Below, piece after piece: positions 1 to 5,882 of a stretch of DNA of 5,882 bases. The notes under the pieces were generated by a model. The model had not been told where the DNA came from, made no database searches, and worked only from the letters and a program-made list of their open reading frames with translations. Location: assembly GCA_027083655.1 (NCBI GenBank), contig JALWNS010000158.1, forward strand, positions 1 through 5,882, read 5' to 3'. Source of the DNA: Bacteroidales bacterium (GTDB taxonomy: Bacteria; Bacteroidota; Bacteroidia; Bacteroidales; S143-33). The position numbers and the translations under genes are program-made. The stretch's first letter is position 1; the number at the start of each line of letters is the position of its first letter.

Positions 1-785
1 TCATTGATCTGATGCGTTCGTATGGCATAAATATGTATCTGACTGGTGGGGAAACTGCCGATGTGGGCGATATAGTCAGAACAATAATAGTCGATATCAC
101 AGCTACTGCCCGTACTAATCGCGATAATATTATCGAAGTCAATATCCAACCGGGTAATGTCATTGTCGGACTAGCATCTTATGGCAAAGCTATATATGAA
201 CAGGGGTATAACTCTGGGATAGGTAGTAATGGCCTCACTTCTGCGCGCCATGATATCCTCAATTCCAAAGTAAAATCCAATTATCCTGAAACTTACGATC
301 CTCTCATTCCTGACGAAATTTTGTACTCTGGCAAACATTATCTTACAGATATAGAACCAGAAACAGGTATCTCATACGGAGACCTTTTGCTTTCCCCTAC
401 TAGAACTTATGCACCTGTTATAGCAGAGGTATTCAACCAAATTGATCGAAAAAAAATTAATGGCATTATACATTGCAGTGGCGGAGGACAGACAAAGGTA
501 CTCAAATTTACCGACCGTGTGCATATCATCAAAGACAACCTTTTGCCAATCCCCCCTTTATTCCGGATTATCCAGCATGATACCAACACTCCGTGGAAAG
601 AAATGTTCCAGGTCTTTAATATGGGACACCGCATGGAAATATACACTGATGAAATTACTGCACACAAGATTATAGAAATAGCAAAGAGCTTTAATGTTGA
701 GGCACAAATAATTGGCCATGTAGAAGAATATAACCGCAACAAACTGACTATAAAAAACTCTATCTTTGGACAAATAGAATATTAA
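1..785 (+). CDS. purM: Phosphoribosylformylglycinamidine cyclo-ligase (AIR synthase), 5'-truncated
   Basis: This is the C-terminal part of AIR synthase, the cytoplasmic enzyme that closes the imidazole ring of formylglycinamidine ribonucleotide using ATP in de novo purine synthesis. The frame is open to the left edge (Ile-Asp-Leu precede the Met at 12), so the ATG at 12 is internal and the true start lies outside the window. Numbering from that Met, the visible family motifs are GGETADVGDIVRT (12-24), GLASYG (53-58), GIGSNGLTSARHD (69-81), SPTRTYAP (128-135), HCSGGGQTK (154-162) and FNMGHR (202-207), all in the expected order for the C-terminal AIR-synthase domain. About 260 residues are visible; the long Bacteroidota form is, from memory, near 390, so roughly the first third is missing. 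No frameshift or lost motif is seen. The cupin gene follows after 10 bases and is probably co-transcribed. Confidence 0.93.
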   Translation, partial: IDLMRSYGINMYLTGGETADVGDIVRTIIVDITATARTNRDNIIEVNIQPGNVIVGLASYGKAIYEQGYNSGIGSNGLTSARHDILNSKVKSNYPETYDPLIPDEILYSGKHYLTDIEPETGISYGDLLLSPTRTYAPVIAEVFNQIDRKKINGIIHCSGGGQTKVLKFTDRVHIIKDNLLPIPPLFRIIQHDTNTPWKEMFQVFNMGHRMEIYTDEITAHKIIEIAKSFNVEAQIIGHVEEYNRNKLTIKNSIFGQIEY

Positions 786-795
786 AACTTAAACT

Positions 796-1065
796 ATGGA
801 ACAGGTTAAAATCGAAAAACTATCACAACAAGAACTAGAGAAACGTGGTGTTTTCTCATGGCCTGTGTGGGAAAAAGAACCTAGCCGGTTCGACTGGTAT
901 TATGACACACAAGAACAATGTTATTTCCTCGAAGGAGATGTCACCGTAAAAACTGCTAATGGTGACTACCATATCAAAGCCGGTGATTTTGTAACTTTCC
1001 CGCAAGGTCTTGCCTGCACTTGGGTAGTCAAAGAAAAGGTTAAAAAACATTACAACTTTGGTTAA
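796..1065 (+). CDS. Small single-domain cupin of the DUF861/Cupin_3 type
   Basis: This is an 89-residue protein that is essentially one cupin beta-barrel. Residues 33-47 (DWYYDTQEQCYFLEG) match cupin motif 1, and residues 63-76 (GDFVTFPQGLACTW) match motif 2. The layout, the length and phrases such as FDWYYDT, GDxVTFPxG and the KHYN tail closely resemble, from memory, the Thermotoga maritima protein TM1112, a structurally solved DUF861 cupin of unknown function. The usual metal-binding HxH of motif 1 is absent: Glu40 and Cys42 occupy that region, Glu46 is kept, and Cys74 lies in motif 2. A classical metal-dependent oxygenase role is therefore doubtful. There is no signal peptide, so it is probably cytoplasmic. 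It lies 10 bases after purM and before a strong terminator, so it is likely the last gene of that transcript. A link to purine metabolism is only inferred from position. No reaction can be assigned. Confidence 0.88.
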   Translation: MEQVKIEKLSQQELEKRGVFSWPVWEKEPSRFDWYYDTQEQCYFLEGDVTVKTANGDYHIKAGDFVTFPQGLACTWVVKEKVKKHYNFG

Positions 1066-1081
1066 GAAAAAAAATAACAAT

Positions 1082-1108
1082 ACAGGGCGTGGATTAAGCA
1101 CGCCCTGT
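1082..1108. terminator. Bidirectional intrinsic terminator between converging genes
   Basis: A perfect inverted repeat has arms at 1082-1091 (ACAGGGCGTG) and 1099-1108 (CACGCCCTGT), with a 7-base loop. It begins 17 bases after the cupin stop and lies 33 bases beyond the stop of the opposing WG-repeat gene. Read rightward, the stem is followed by a T-rich stretch (TGTTTCTGGTTT). Read leftward, it is followed by ATTGTTA and then an unbroken run of eight T residues (complement of the A run at 1067-1074). The leftward, WG-gene direction therefore has the more canonical rho-independent form, and the hairpin probably serves both genes. Confidence 0.85.
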
Positions 1109-1140
1109 TGTTTCTGGTTTAAAGGCCCTACCCGCAAAAA

Positions 1141-3639
1141 TTAATAAGAAAGAGTAGTTGTTTCTTCCTCGATAGGCTCACCGTCCCGGTCTATGTAAAA
1201 TTGTTTATCCCCATTGATAACGAGGGCTTTTCCATCGGTAAAAGCGTATGCCCTATCATACTGTAAAGGAATGACTATGTGACCATTAATGTCAATATAT
1301 CCCCATTTGCCATCCTTGGCTACGACTGCTAAGCCTTCGGAGAAGAAAAATATACGGTCAAACCAGTCTGTTATTTGTTGTCCCTGGTTATTGATAAGTG
1401 TGTATTTGCCGTCTTTGCTAACTTTTGCTATACCTCCAACGATTGATGATGCCCAATCATATTGAGGCTTAACAACTATCTTGCCCTCGGTATTAATGAA
1501 GCCCCATTTGCCATTAAGCTTGATCTTAGCCAATCCTTCGTAGAAATCATCTGCATCCTCGAACCATTGGGAGGAGATTAGTTTACCTGCTTTGTTAATG
1601 AAGTTGTATTTACCATCATTTTTAACGCGTGCTATACCCTGGTGGAATGGATAAATATGGTCAAACCAGTGAGAGATAACTTGGCCATCTTGGTTTATGA
1701 TAGCATACTTATTCCCCTGGCGTGTTATTGCTATACCATCCTCAAAATCAGATATTTCATCGAATAGATCTGTAATCAAATCTCCCTGTTTGTTAATATA
1801 ACCCCATTTATTACCAATTCGCACCTTTGCTATGCCATTGTGAAAATCGTAACCATAGTCAAACTTGTAAGGTATAACTAACCTGTTGTTTTTGTTGATA
1901 TAGCCAAATTTGCCATTATGCTCGGCTACATGATAGTCGTCAGGTATTTCCTGCCATTCACCTAGTAAATTACCTTTTTTGTCAATGTAATTAAACTTGT
2001 CTCCTTTATATACTTTTGCACGGCCGCCCTTGAAACTTTCAGCATCCTGGTAAGGAACGAAAAGTACTTTTTTCCCCTCTGGATTAATGAAGGCAATGGT
2101 TTTCCATGTCGTAACAATTATTGGTTTGCCTGAGTGCCTGTAACCCCAGTCCAACCTGATTGTTGGGTCACCCGGATAAGCACTTAATGGTTTGAGGTTG
2201 CCCATGGTATCAATGAGCATTTTTTGTGGCTCAAACTTTACAAGAGCTAAACCTTCGGAGAAGGGCTCTGCATAATCGTAAATAGCAGGAATGACACGTT
2301 TGCCATTGATTGTCTGGAAACCATATTTATCCCCGACTTTTACAAGATAAAGGCCTGGAGGTGGACTCTTGACTATTACATCCTTATCTATCCAGTTGAT
2401 CAGAAGCTTACCTTCTGGATTGATGTATGAGACTTTACCATCTTTTTCGACAGTGGCTATAGAATTGTGAAAAGGAGTAGCCCGGTCAAATTCTATTTTG
2501 GTTATTTGTTTACCAAAGAGGTTAATAAAACCATACTTAGACTGAAGCTTAACCATGGCTATGCCTTCGCTAAAAACTAAAGAATCGTACATTGCGCTAA
2601 TGTAAAAGTTCTTGACATTATAAAAACCGTATTTATTACCATTCTGAACCAGGATAATTTCAGGGTTTTGCGGGTCAATCCATAGCTTGTTGTACCAGCC
2701 GACGACATAAGCACCATACTTATTAAGGAAGGCATATTTATCTCCATCCTGTGCCAACCAGTAATCTTCGTTGTAACGTTCAATATTATCATACCACTTG
2801 GTGACCTGGTATCCTGCACTCACGAGTGCATACCGTTCTGACTTCTTAACCCTGTACAACGACGAATCCATTTTCTCCACTTTTTCATACCATCCACTTA
2901 ATAATTTTCCTGATCGGTCTATAAAGCCGTAATAGCTCCCCTGCCTTACAATTGCTACACCGTTCTCAAAATCACTAATATTATCATAAAATTTACTTAT
3001 ATACCTGCCACTTTTGTTTATAATAGCCCATTTATGGCCATCTGGACTAACTTTTGCAATGCCATTTTTAAAATCAAAAGCCTCAACATACTGATAATCA
3101 ATAACCAACTTACCGTTTTTATTAACATATCCAAAATATTTTTTGTATCTAACTGCCCTGTAATCATCAGGTATTTCTTTCCAGTCTTCTACGATCATTC
3201 CATAATGATTAATATATGCGTAACGGTCGCCATCATACACACGTGCCCTGTTGTTGTGGAATGATTCTGCATTGATGTATGGTATTTTAAGGGCGACCTT
3301 GCCTGTGAGATCGATATACTGGCACTCCCATACAGGTATTAGAATAGGCATACCGCTATGATATTCACCCCAGTCATATCTAAGGCCAGTTATATTATTT
3401 ATCTCTGACAGGTCCCACAGCTGCCCAAGAGTGTCGATCAATTTGTAGCCTTTGAGTTTTTTTACCAAGGCAAGACCTTCGGAGAAAGGTTCGGCATAAT
3501 CATATATTGGAGGAACAACTGTGTCGCCAATAGCATTGACGAAGCCAAATTTATTCCCAGGAGTGTGTATGACCGTTAGCTGTGCGCTAAGATGTATTGT
3601 AATTACCAGAGACACAAGTAGAAACCATATCTTTTTCAT
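1141..3639 (-). CDS. Secreted WG-repeat protein with a duplicated two-half architecture
   Basis: This 832-residue protein is built almost entirely from WG-type repeats (cores such as KWGYIN, YGFID, FGYVN followed by xxGK). Residues 1-19 form a signal peptide: basic MKK, a hydrophobic core, and an LSA end. Signal peptidase I cleavage there would leave Gln20 as the first mature residue. No lipobox or other membrane segment is seen, so it is periplasmic or exported. I count 24 repeat cores, at residues 31, 65, 106, 140, 169, 204, 237, 270, 302, 337, 369 and 403, then 439, 473, 515, 549, 578, 612, 645, 678, 712, 746, 779 and 813; the second twelve repeat the first twelve at an offset of 408-410. 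True Trp-Gly pairs in the core occur only in the second half (612, 712, 779). WG repeats are presumed binding or scaffold modules; no catalytic motif is visible and no ligand can be named. It is transcribed alone, divergently from the cyclotransferase gene, and ends at the shared terminator. The Met at 3639 is the only start that supplies the signal peptide. Confidence 0.9.
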   Translation of the reverse strand: MKKIWFLLVSLVITIHLSAQLTVIHTPGNKFGFVNAIGDTVVPPIYDYAEPFSEGLALVKKLKGYKLIDTLGQLWDLSEINNITGLRYDWGEYHSGMPILIPVWECQYIDLTGKVALKIPYINAESFHNNRARVYDGDRYAYINHYGMIVEDWKEIPDDYRAVRYKKYFGYVNKNGKLVIDYQYVEAFDFKNGIAKVSPDGHKWAIINKSGRYISKFYDNISDFENGVAIVRQGSYYGFIDRSGKLLSGWYEKVEKMDSSLYRVKKSERYALVSAGYQVTKWYDNIERYNEDYWLAQDGDKYAFLNKYGAYVVGWYNKLWIDPQNPEIILVQNGNKYGFYNVKNFYISAMYDSLVFSEGIAMVKLQSKYGFINLFGKQITKIEFDRATPFHNSIATVEKDGKVSYINPEGKLLINWIDKDVIVKSPPPGLYLVKVGDKYGFQTINGKRVIPAIYDYAEPFSEGLALVKFEPQKMLIDTMGNLKPLSAYPGDPTIRLDWGYRHSGKPIIVTTWKTIAFINPEGKKVLFVPYQDAESFKGGRAKVYKGDKFNYIDKKGNLLGEWQEIPDDYHVAEHNGKFGYINKNNRLVIPYKFDYGYDFHNGIAKVRIGNKWGYINKQGDLITDLFDEISDFEDGIAITRQGNKYAIINQDGQVISHWFDHIYPFHQGIARVKNDGKYNFINKAGKLISSQWFEDADDFYEGLAKIKLNGKWGFINTEGKIVVKPQYDWASSIVGGIAKVSKDGKYTLINNQGQQITDWFDRIFFFSEGLAVVAKDGKWGYIDINGHIVIPLQYDRAYAFTDGKALVINGDKQFYIDRDGEPIEEETTTLSY
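1144..2325 (-). repeat. WG protein, second half of internal duplication (12 repeat units)
   Basis: Residues 439-832 form the C-terminal copy, collinear with the first half. Landmarks are IYDYAEPFSEGLALVK (453-468), DWGYRHSGKPI (497-507), EIPDDY (564-569) and ISDFEDGIAITRQG (629-642). It keeps the canonical KWG cores at 612, 712 and 779 and ends in a short acidic/threonine tail (EEETTT). The offset from the first half grows from 408 to 410 residues through small insertions. Confidence 0.85.
2326..3549 (-). repeat. WG protein, first half of internal duplication (12 repeat units)
   Basis: Residues 31-438 form the N-terminal copy. Landmarks shared with the second half are IYDYAEPFSEGLALVK (45-60), the DWGxxHSGxPI segment (89-99), EIPDDY (155-160) and ISDFENGVAIVRQG (221-234). 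Its cores mostly have Tyr-Gly, Phe-Gly or Trp-Ala instead of Trp-Gly, so this copy has drifted further from the family consensus. Unit spacing is irregular, about 28-41 residues. Confidence 0.85.
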
Positions 3640-3699
3640 GACGACAAAGCATGTGAAGGTTTATATTTAATTTTCAATAGTTATGCCAAAAAAAATATT

Positions 3700-3707
3700 T
3701 ACATTTG
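3700..3707 (+). promoter_or_regulatory. Putative Bacteroidota -7 promoter element for the cyclotransferase gene
   Basis: TACATTTG matches the Bacteroidota -7 consensus TAnnTTTG exactly. It would place the transcription start near 3713-3715, about 20 bases before the ATG at 3734. No clear TTTG/TTG -33 element lies at the usual spacing upstream, so the call rests on the -7 box alone. It lies in the 94-base divergent intergenic region (3640-3733); no equally good element was found for the leftward WG gene there. Confidence 0.5.
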
Positions 3708-3733
3708 CTCTGTGTACTAAAAAAATGCGAGCA

Positions 3734-4807
3734 ATGAAGAGAATATTGTTTTTAGGATTAGCTCTTATAATGTCGTTAGCATCATGCAAGAAAGAGGCCA
3801 AGCAGGCAGTTGTGCCATCACACCAGGCCAAAGCTATAAAAGCAGTTTTCACGATTGAAGGCGAAAAAAATGTTGTTGTAAAAGGAGGGGAAATTAAAGC
3901 TAGTTTTTCTACAAAAGAAAATATTGATAGTGTCCAGTTTTTTGTTAATGATTCTTTGTTGTTGACTAGCACAGGGCAAGATCAGGTAATCACAATAAGC
4001 ACAGAAAACCTAAACCATTTTGGACTTAATTATCTAAAGGCTAAAGTTTATAAAAATGGGGCTTTAACAAGCTTTGCAGACCGTTTTGTACTTTTTCCCA
4101 ACCAGGAACCCAAATGGTACACATACAGAATAAAAAAAATCTATCCACACGATGTTCGTGCCTATACCCAGGGACTTGTCTACCAGGACAATATCCTTTA
4201 TGAATCCACTGGCCTGAAGGGCGAGTCATCTATCCGTAAAGTTAAGCTGGAAACAGGAGAAGTTATACAGAGCTATACTATTGACCCTGATGTGTTTGGC
4301 GAGGGCTTGGCCATTTGGGGAGATAGCATTGTGCAGATTACCTGGCAGTCGCACCGAGGTTTTGTATATAACAAACAATCATTCCAGAAAATAGGAGAGT
4401 TTACTTATTCCACAGAAGGTTGGGGACTGACACACGACGGAAAAAACCTGATAATGAGCGACGGCACAAACCACTTATATTTCCTTAATCCCCAGAATTT
4501 TGCTGTTGTGCACACCCTGGAAGTTTATGATAATAAAGGCCCTGTGTCATTGCTCAATGAGCTGGAGTTTGTCAAAGGGAAGATTTATGCCAATATTTAC
4601 ACAAAAGATATTATTGCCATAATTAATCCTACTTCAGGTATGGTAGAGGCATATATCGACATGAAAGGTTTGTTGCCTCCTGCGGACCGTAAGCCAGGTG
4701 TAGATGTACTTAATGGTATTGCATACGATAAGGAGTTGGATAGGCTATTCGTTACTGGTAAGAATTGGCCAAAGCTTTTCTGGATAGAATTAGTGCCTAA
4801 GCAGTAG
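3734..4807 (+). CDS. Glutaminyl-peptide cyclotransferase, plant/bacterial type, lipoprotein
   Basis: This enzyme is predicted to convert N-terminal glutamine of exported proteins into pyroglutamate, releasing ammonia. From the ATG at 3734 it has 357 residues. MKRILFLGLALIMSLASC is a lipoprotein signal with lipobox LASC, so Cys18 is the lipid anchor. Residues about 33-122 form a separate beta-rich, possibly Ig-like domain. Residues about 129-353 are the five-bladed propeller enzyme domain, with YTQGL (144-148), YESTGLKGES (156-165), TEGWGLTHDG (227-236), SDGT (242-245), LNELE (274-278), LNGIAYD (326-332) and FVTGKNWPKLF (339-349). By analogy with papaya glutaminyl cyclase, where Glu, Asn and Lys are important, Glu157, Asn275 and Lys343 are candidate active-site residues; this is from memory. 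Longer starts exist at 3725 (adds MRA) and 3683 (adds 17 residues). The 3683 start lies upstream of the likely promoter element and spoils the signal peptide; 3725 cannot be excluded. The glycosyltransferase follows after 56 bases without an obvious terminator. Confidence 0.9.
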   Translation: MKRILFLGLALIMSLASCKKEAKQAVVPSHQAKAIKAVFTIEGEKNVVVKGGEIKASFSTKENIDSVQFFVNDSLLLTSTGQDQVITISTENLNHFGLNYLKAKVYKNGALTSFADRFVLFPNQEPKWYTYRIKKIYPHDVRAYTQGLVYQDNILYESTGLKGESSIRKVKLETGEVIQSYTIDPDVFGEGLAIWGDSIVQITWQSHRGFVYNKQSFQKIGEFTYSTEGWGLTHDGKNLIMSDGTNHLYFLNPQNFAVVHTLEVYDNKGPVSLLNELEFVKGKIYANIYTKDIIAIINPTSGMVEAYIDMKGLLPPADRKPGVDVLNGIAYDKELDRLFVTGKNWPKLFWIELVPKQ

Positions 4808-4863
4808 AATGTAGCTTTTATAGCACGCTAGGCATAATAAAAAAGACTATAAAAAAACATAAT

Positions 4864-5882
4864 ATGGGCTTTGCTGATTTTTATTTCACACGTTTCAAGA
4901 CATATAACAAATATATACCAGACCAACCTGTACCCGATGATTTGCAGATCATAGTTGTCATTCCAGCGTTCAGGGAGTACAGGCTTTTTAAGACCATAGA
5001 ATGCCTGGCAAATAACAAATTCAAAGGCAAAGCAGAAGTAATAGTAGTTTTCAACAGTAAAGAAAAGGAAGACCCGAGCATAATACAGCTTCATCACCGG
5101 CAGGCGGAACTTTTACCCGATTACAGCACAGACAATATAACTTTTATTCCAGTCATTGAGACAGATTTGCCACCCAAGCTTGCAGGCGCAGGTCTTGCGC
5201 GTAAGCTGGGTATGGACATTGCTTTGATGAGGTTTAACAAGATTGATTATGACCAGGGCATAATAGCTAGCCTGGATGCTGATACTATTTGCCAGGAGAA
5301 TTACTTGCAGACACTTGTTGAGGAGTTTGCTACGCGCCTAGCTGCACCCGGTGCTACAATCTCTTTCGAACATCCTGTAGAAGGTGAGGAATTCCCGCCA
5401 GATGTGTATGAGGCAATAATTCTCTATGAGCTTTATCTGCGTTATTATGTGGAAGCACTGCGTTTTGTAGGCTTTCCTTATGCTTACCATACAGTAGGCT
5501 CTGCTTTTGCCGTCAGGGCTTGGGCATATGCCCGCCAGGGTGGCATGGGTTTGCAGCAGGCAGGCGAGGACTTTTATTTTCTGCACAAGATTATACCGTT
5601 GGGTAATTTTTTTGAGATAAAGACAACGAGAGTATATCCTTCGCCACGTATGTCCACACGTGTGCCTTTTGGAACAGGACCTGTAATACGCCGTATAGTA
5701 GCAGATAGATTAAATGATTATCCCACCTATCCTTTTGAATGTTTTCTTAATCTGAAGCCTTTGTTCAAGCGTGTAGAACAGCTTTATAAATCTGATGTGC
5801 ACAGGGAACTGACTGGATACATGAGGCAATTCCTCGAAGAGAATGATTTTGATAAGGCTCTGGAGAATATGAGGGACAATAG
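4864..5882 (+). CDS. Family 2-like glycosyltransferase (GT-A fold), 3'-truncated
   Basis: The frame stays open from the ATG at 4864 to the right edge: 339 codons plus two bases with no stop, so the C-terminus is missing. Residues 29-48 (IIVVIPAFREYRLFKTIECL) are the typical GT2 opening strand and helix. EVIVVFNS (58-65) is the second strand. KLAGAGLARKLGMDIAL (105-121) precedes SLDADT (136-141), whose Asp138-Ala-Asp140 is the DxD-like nucleotide-sugar/metal site. GSAFAVRAWAY (212-222) and GEDFYFLHKI (234-243), with Glu235-Asp236 as the likely catalytic acid region, follow in the expected order. No signal peptide or membrane helix is seen in the visible part, so it probably acts at the cytoplasmic face with a nucleotide-sugar donor; donor and acceptor are unknown. 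The start has an A-rich leader and no clear Shine-Dalgarno sequence. It lies 56 bases after the cyclotransferase gene and may share its transcript. Confidence 0.85.
   Translation, partial: MGFADFYFTRFKTYNKYIPDQPVPDDLQIIVVIPAFREYRLFKTIECLANNKFKGKAEVIVVFNSKEKEDPSIIQLHHRQAELLPDYSTDNITFIPVIETDLPPKLAGAGLARKLGMDIALMRFNKIDYDQGIIASLDADTICQENYLQTLVEEFATRLAAPGATISFEHPVEGEEFPPDVYEAIILYELYLRYYVEALRFVGFPYAYHTVGSAFAVRAWAYARQGGMGLQQAGEDFYFLHKIIPLGNFFEIKTTRVYPSPRMSTRVPFGTGPVIRRIVADRLNDYPTYPFECFLNLKPLFKRVEQLYKSDVHRELTGYMRQFLEENDFDKALENMRDN

Noticed and set aside
407..773. Antisense and alternate-frame open frames over purM
   Set aside because: They overlap a frame with clear AIR-synthase motifs, show no family resemblance themselves, and have biased composition typical of shadow frames.
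2577..3264. Short open frames in other frames across the WG gene (2577-2819 minus, 3034-3264 plus)
   Set aside because: They lie wholly inside the well-supported WG reading frame and resemble no protein family.
1141..3639. CRISPR-like or DNA-level tandem repeats
   Set aside because: The periodicity is at protein level; unit lengths vary, DNA copies diverge at synonymous sites, and there are no constant repeats with unique spacers.
3640..3699. Promoter for the WG gene on the minus strand
   Set aside because: Partial TTG/TATAAA-like matches exist, but none fits TAnnTTTG with acceptable spacing and leader length, so no site is called.
4812..4830. Possible hairpin terminator between the cyclotransferase and glycosyltransferase genes
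   Set aside because: Only a 4-bp TAGC/GCTA stem can be formed, with no GC-rich extension and no following T-run on the plus strand.
4828..5586. Minus-strand open frames between 4828 and 5586
   Set aside because: They are antisense to the glycosyltransferase, whose GT2 motifs run in order on the plus strand through this entire stretch.

Overview
The window looks like chromosomal DNA from a member of the Bacteroidota. It is AT-rich. The secreted WG-repeat protein carries a 'SAQ'-type signal peptide end, a TAnnTTTG-type promoter element sits upstream of the lipoprotein gene, start codons have A-rich rather than Shine-Dalgarno leaders, and the AIR synthase resembles the long Bacteroidota form. 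The species cannot be named from the sequence alone. All family assignments were made by reading the translations; no database search was run.

Layout. Positions 1-785 (+) hold the C-terminal two thirds of purM (AIR synthase, purine biosynthesis), cut by the window's left edge. Ten bases later, 796-1065 (+) encodes an 89-residue single-domain cupin, probably in the same transcript. A perfect 10-bp-stem hairpin at 1082-1108, with an A-tract on one side and a T-rich run on the other, closes this unit and also serves the converging gene. Positions 1141-3639 (-) encode an 832-residue secreted WG-repeat protein made of two collinear halves. A 94-base divergent intergenic region follows. Then come 3734-4807 (+), a lipoprotein of the plant/bacterial-type glutaminyl-peptide cyclotransferase family, and 4864-5882 (+), a GT-A-fold family 2-like glycosyltransferase that runs off the right edge.

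How the genes may work together. purM and the cupin belong to cytoplasmic metabolism; the cupin's role is unknown. The other three genes look envelope-related. The cyclotransferase is predicted to cyclise N-terminal Gln on exported proteins. The WG protein encoded divergently from it is predicted to have Gln as its first mature residue, so it is a plausible substrate, as many Bacteroidota signal peptidase I products are. The glycosyltransferase follows the cyclotransferase by 56 bases on the same strand and may be co-transcribed.

Nothing here is clearly a new system. The most notable item is the 12+12 duplicated architecture of the WG protein, with a conserved non-WG segment in each half and a block whose two copies differ only at synonymous sites.
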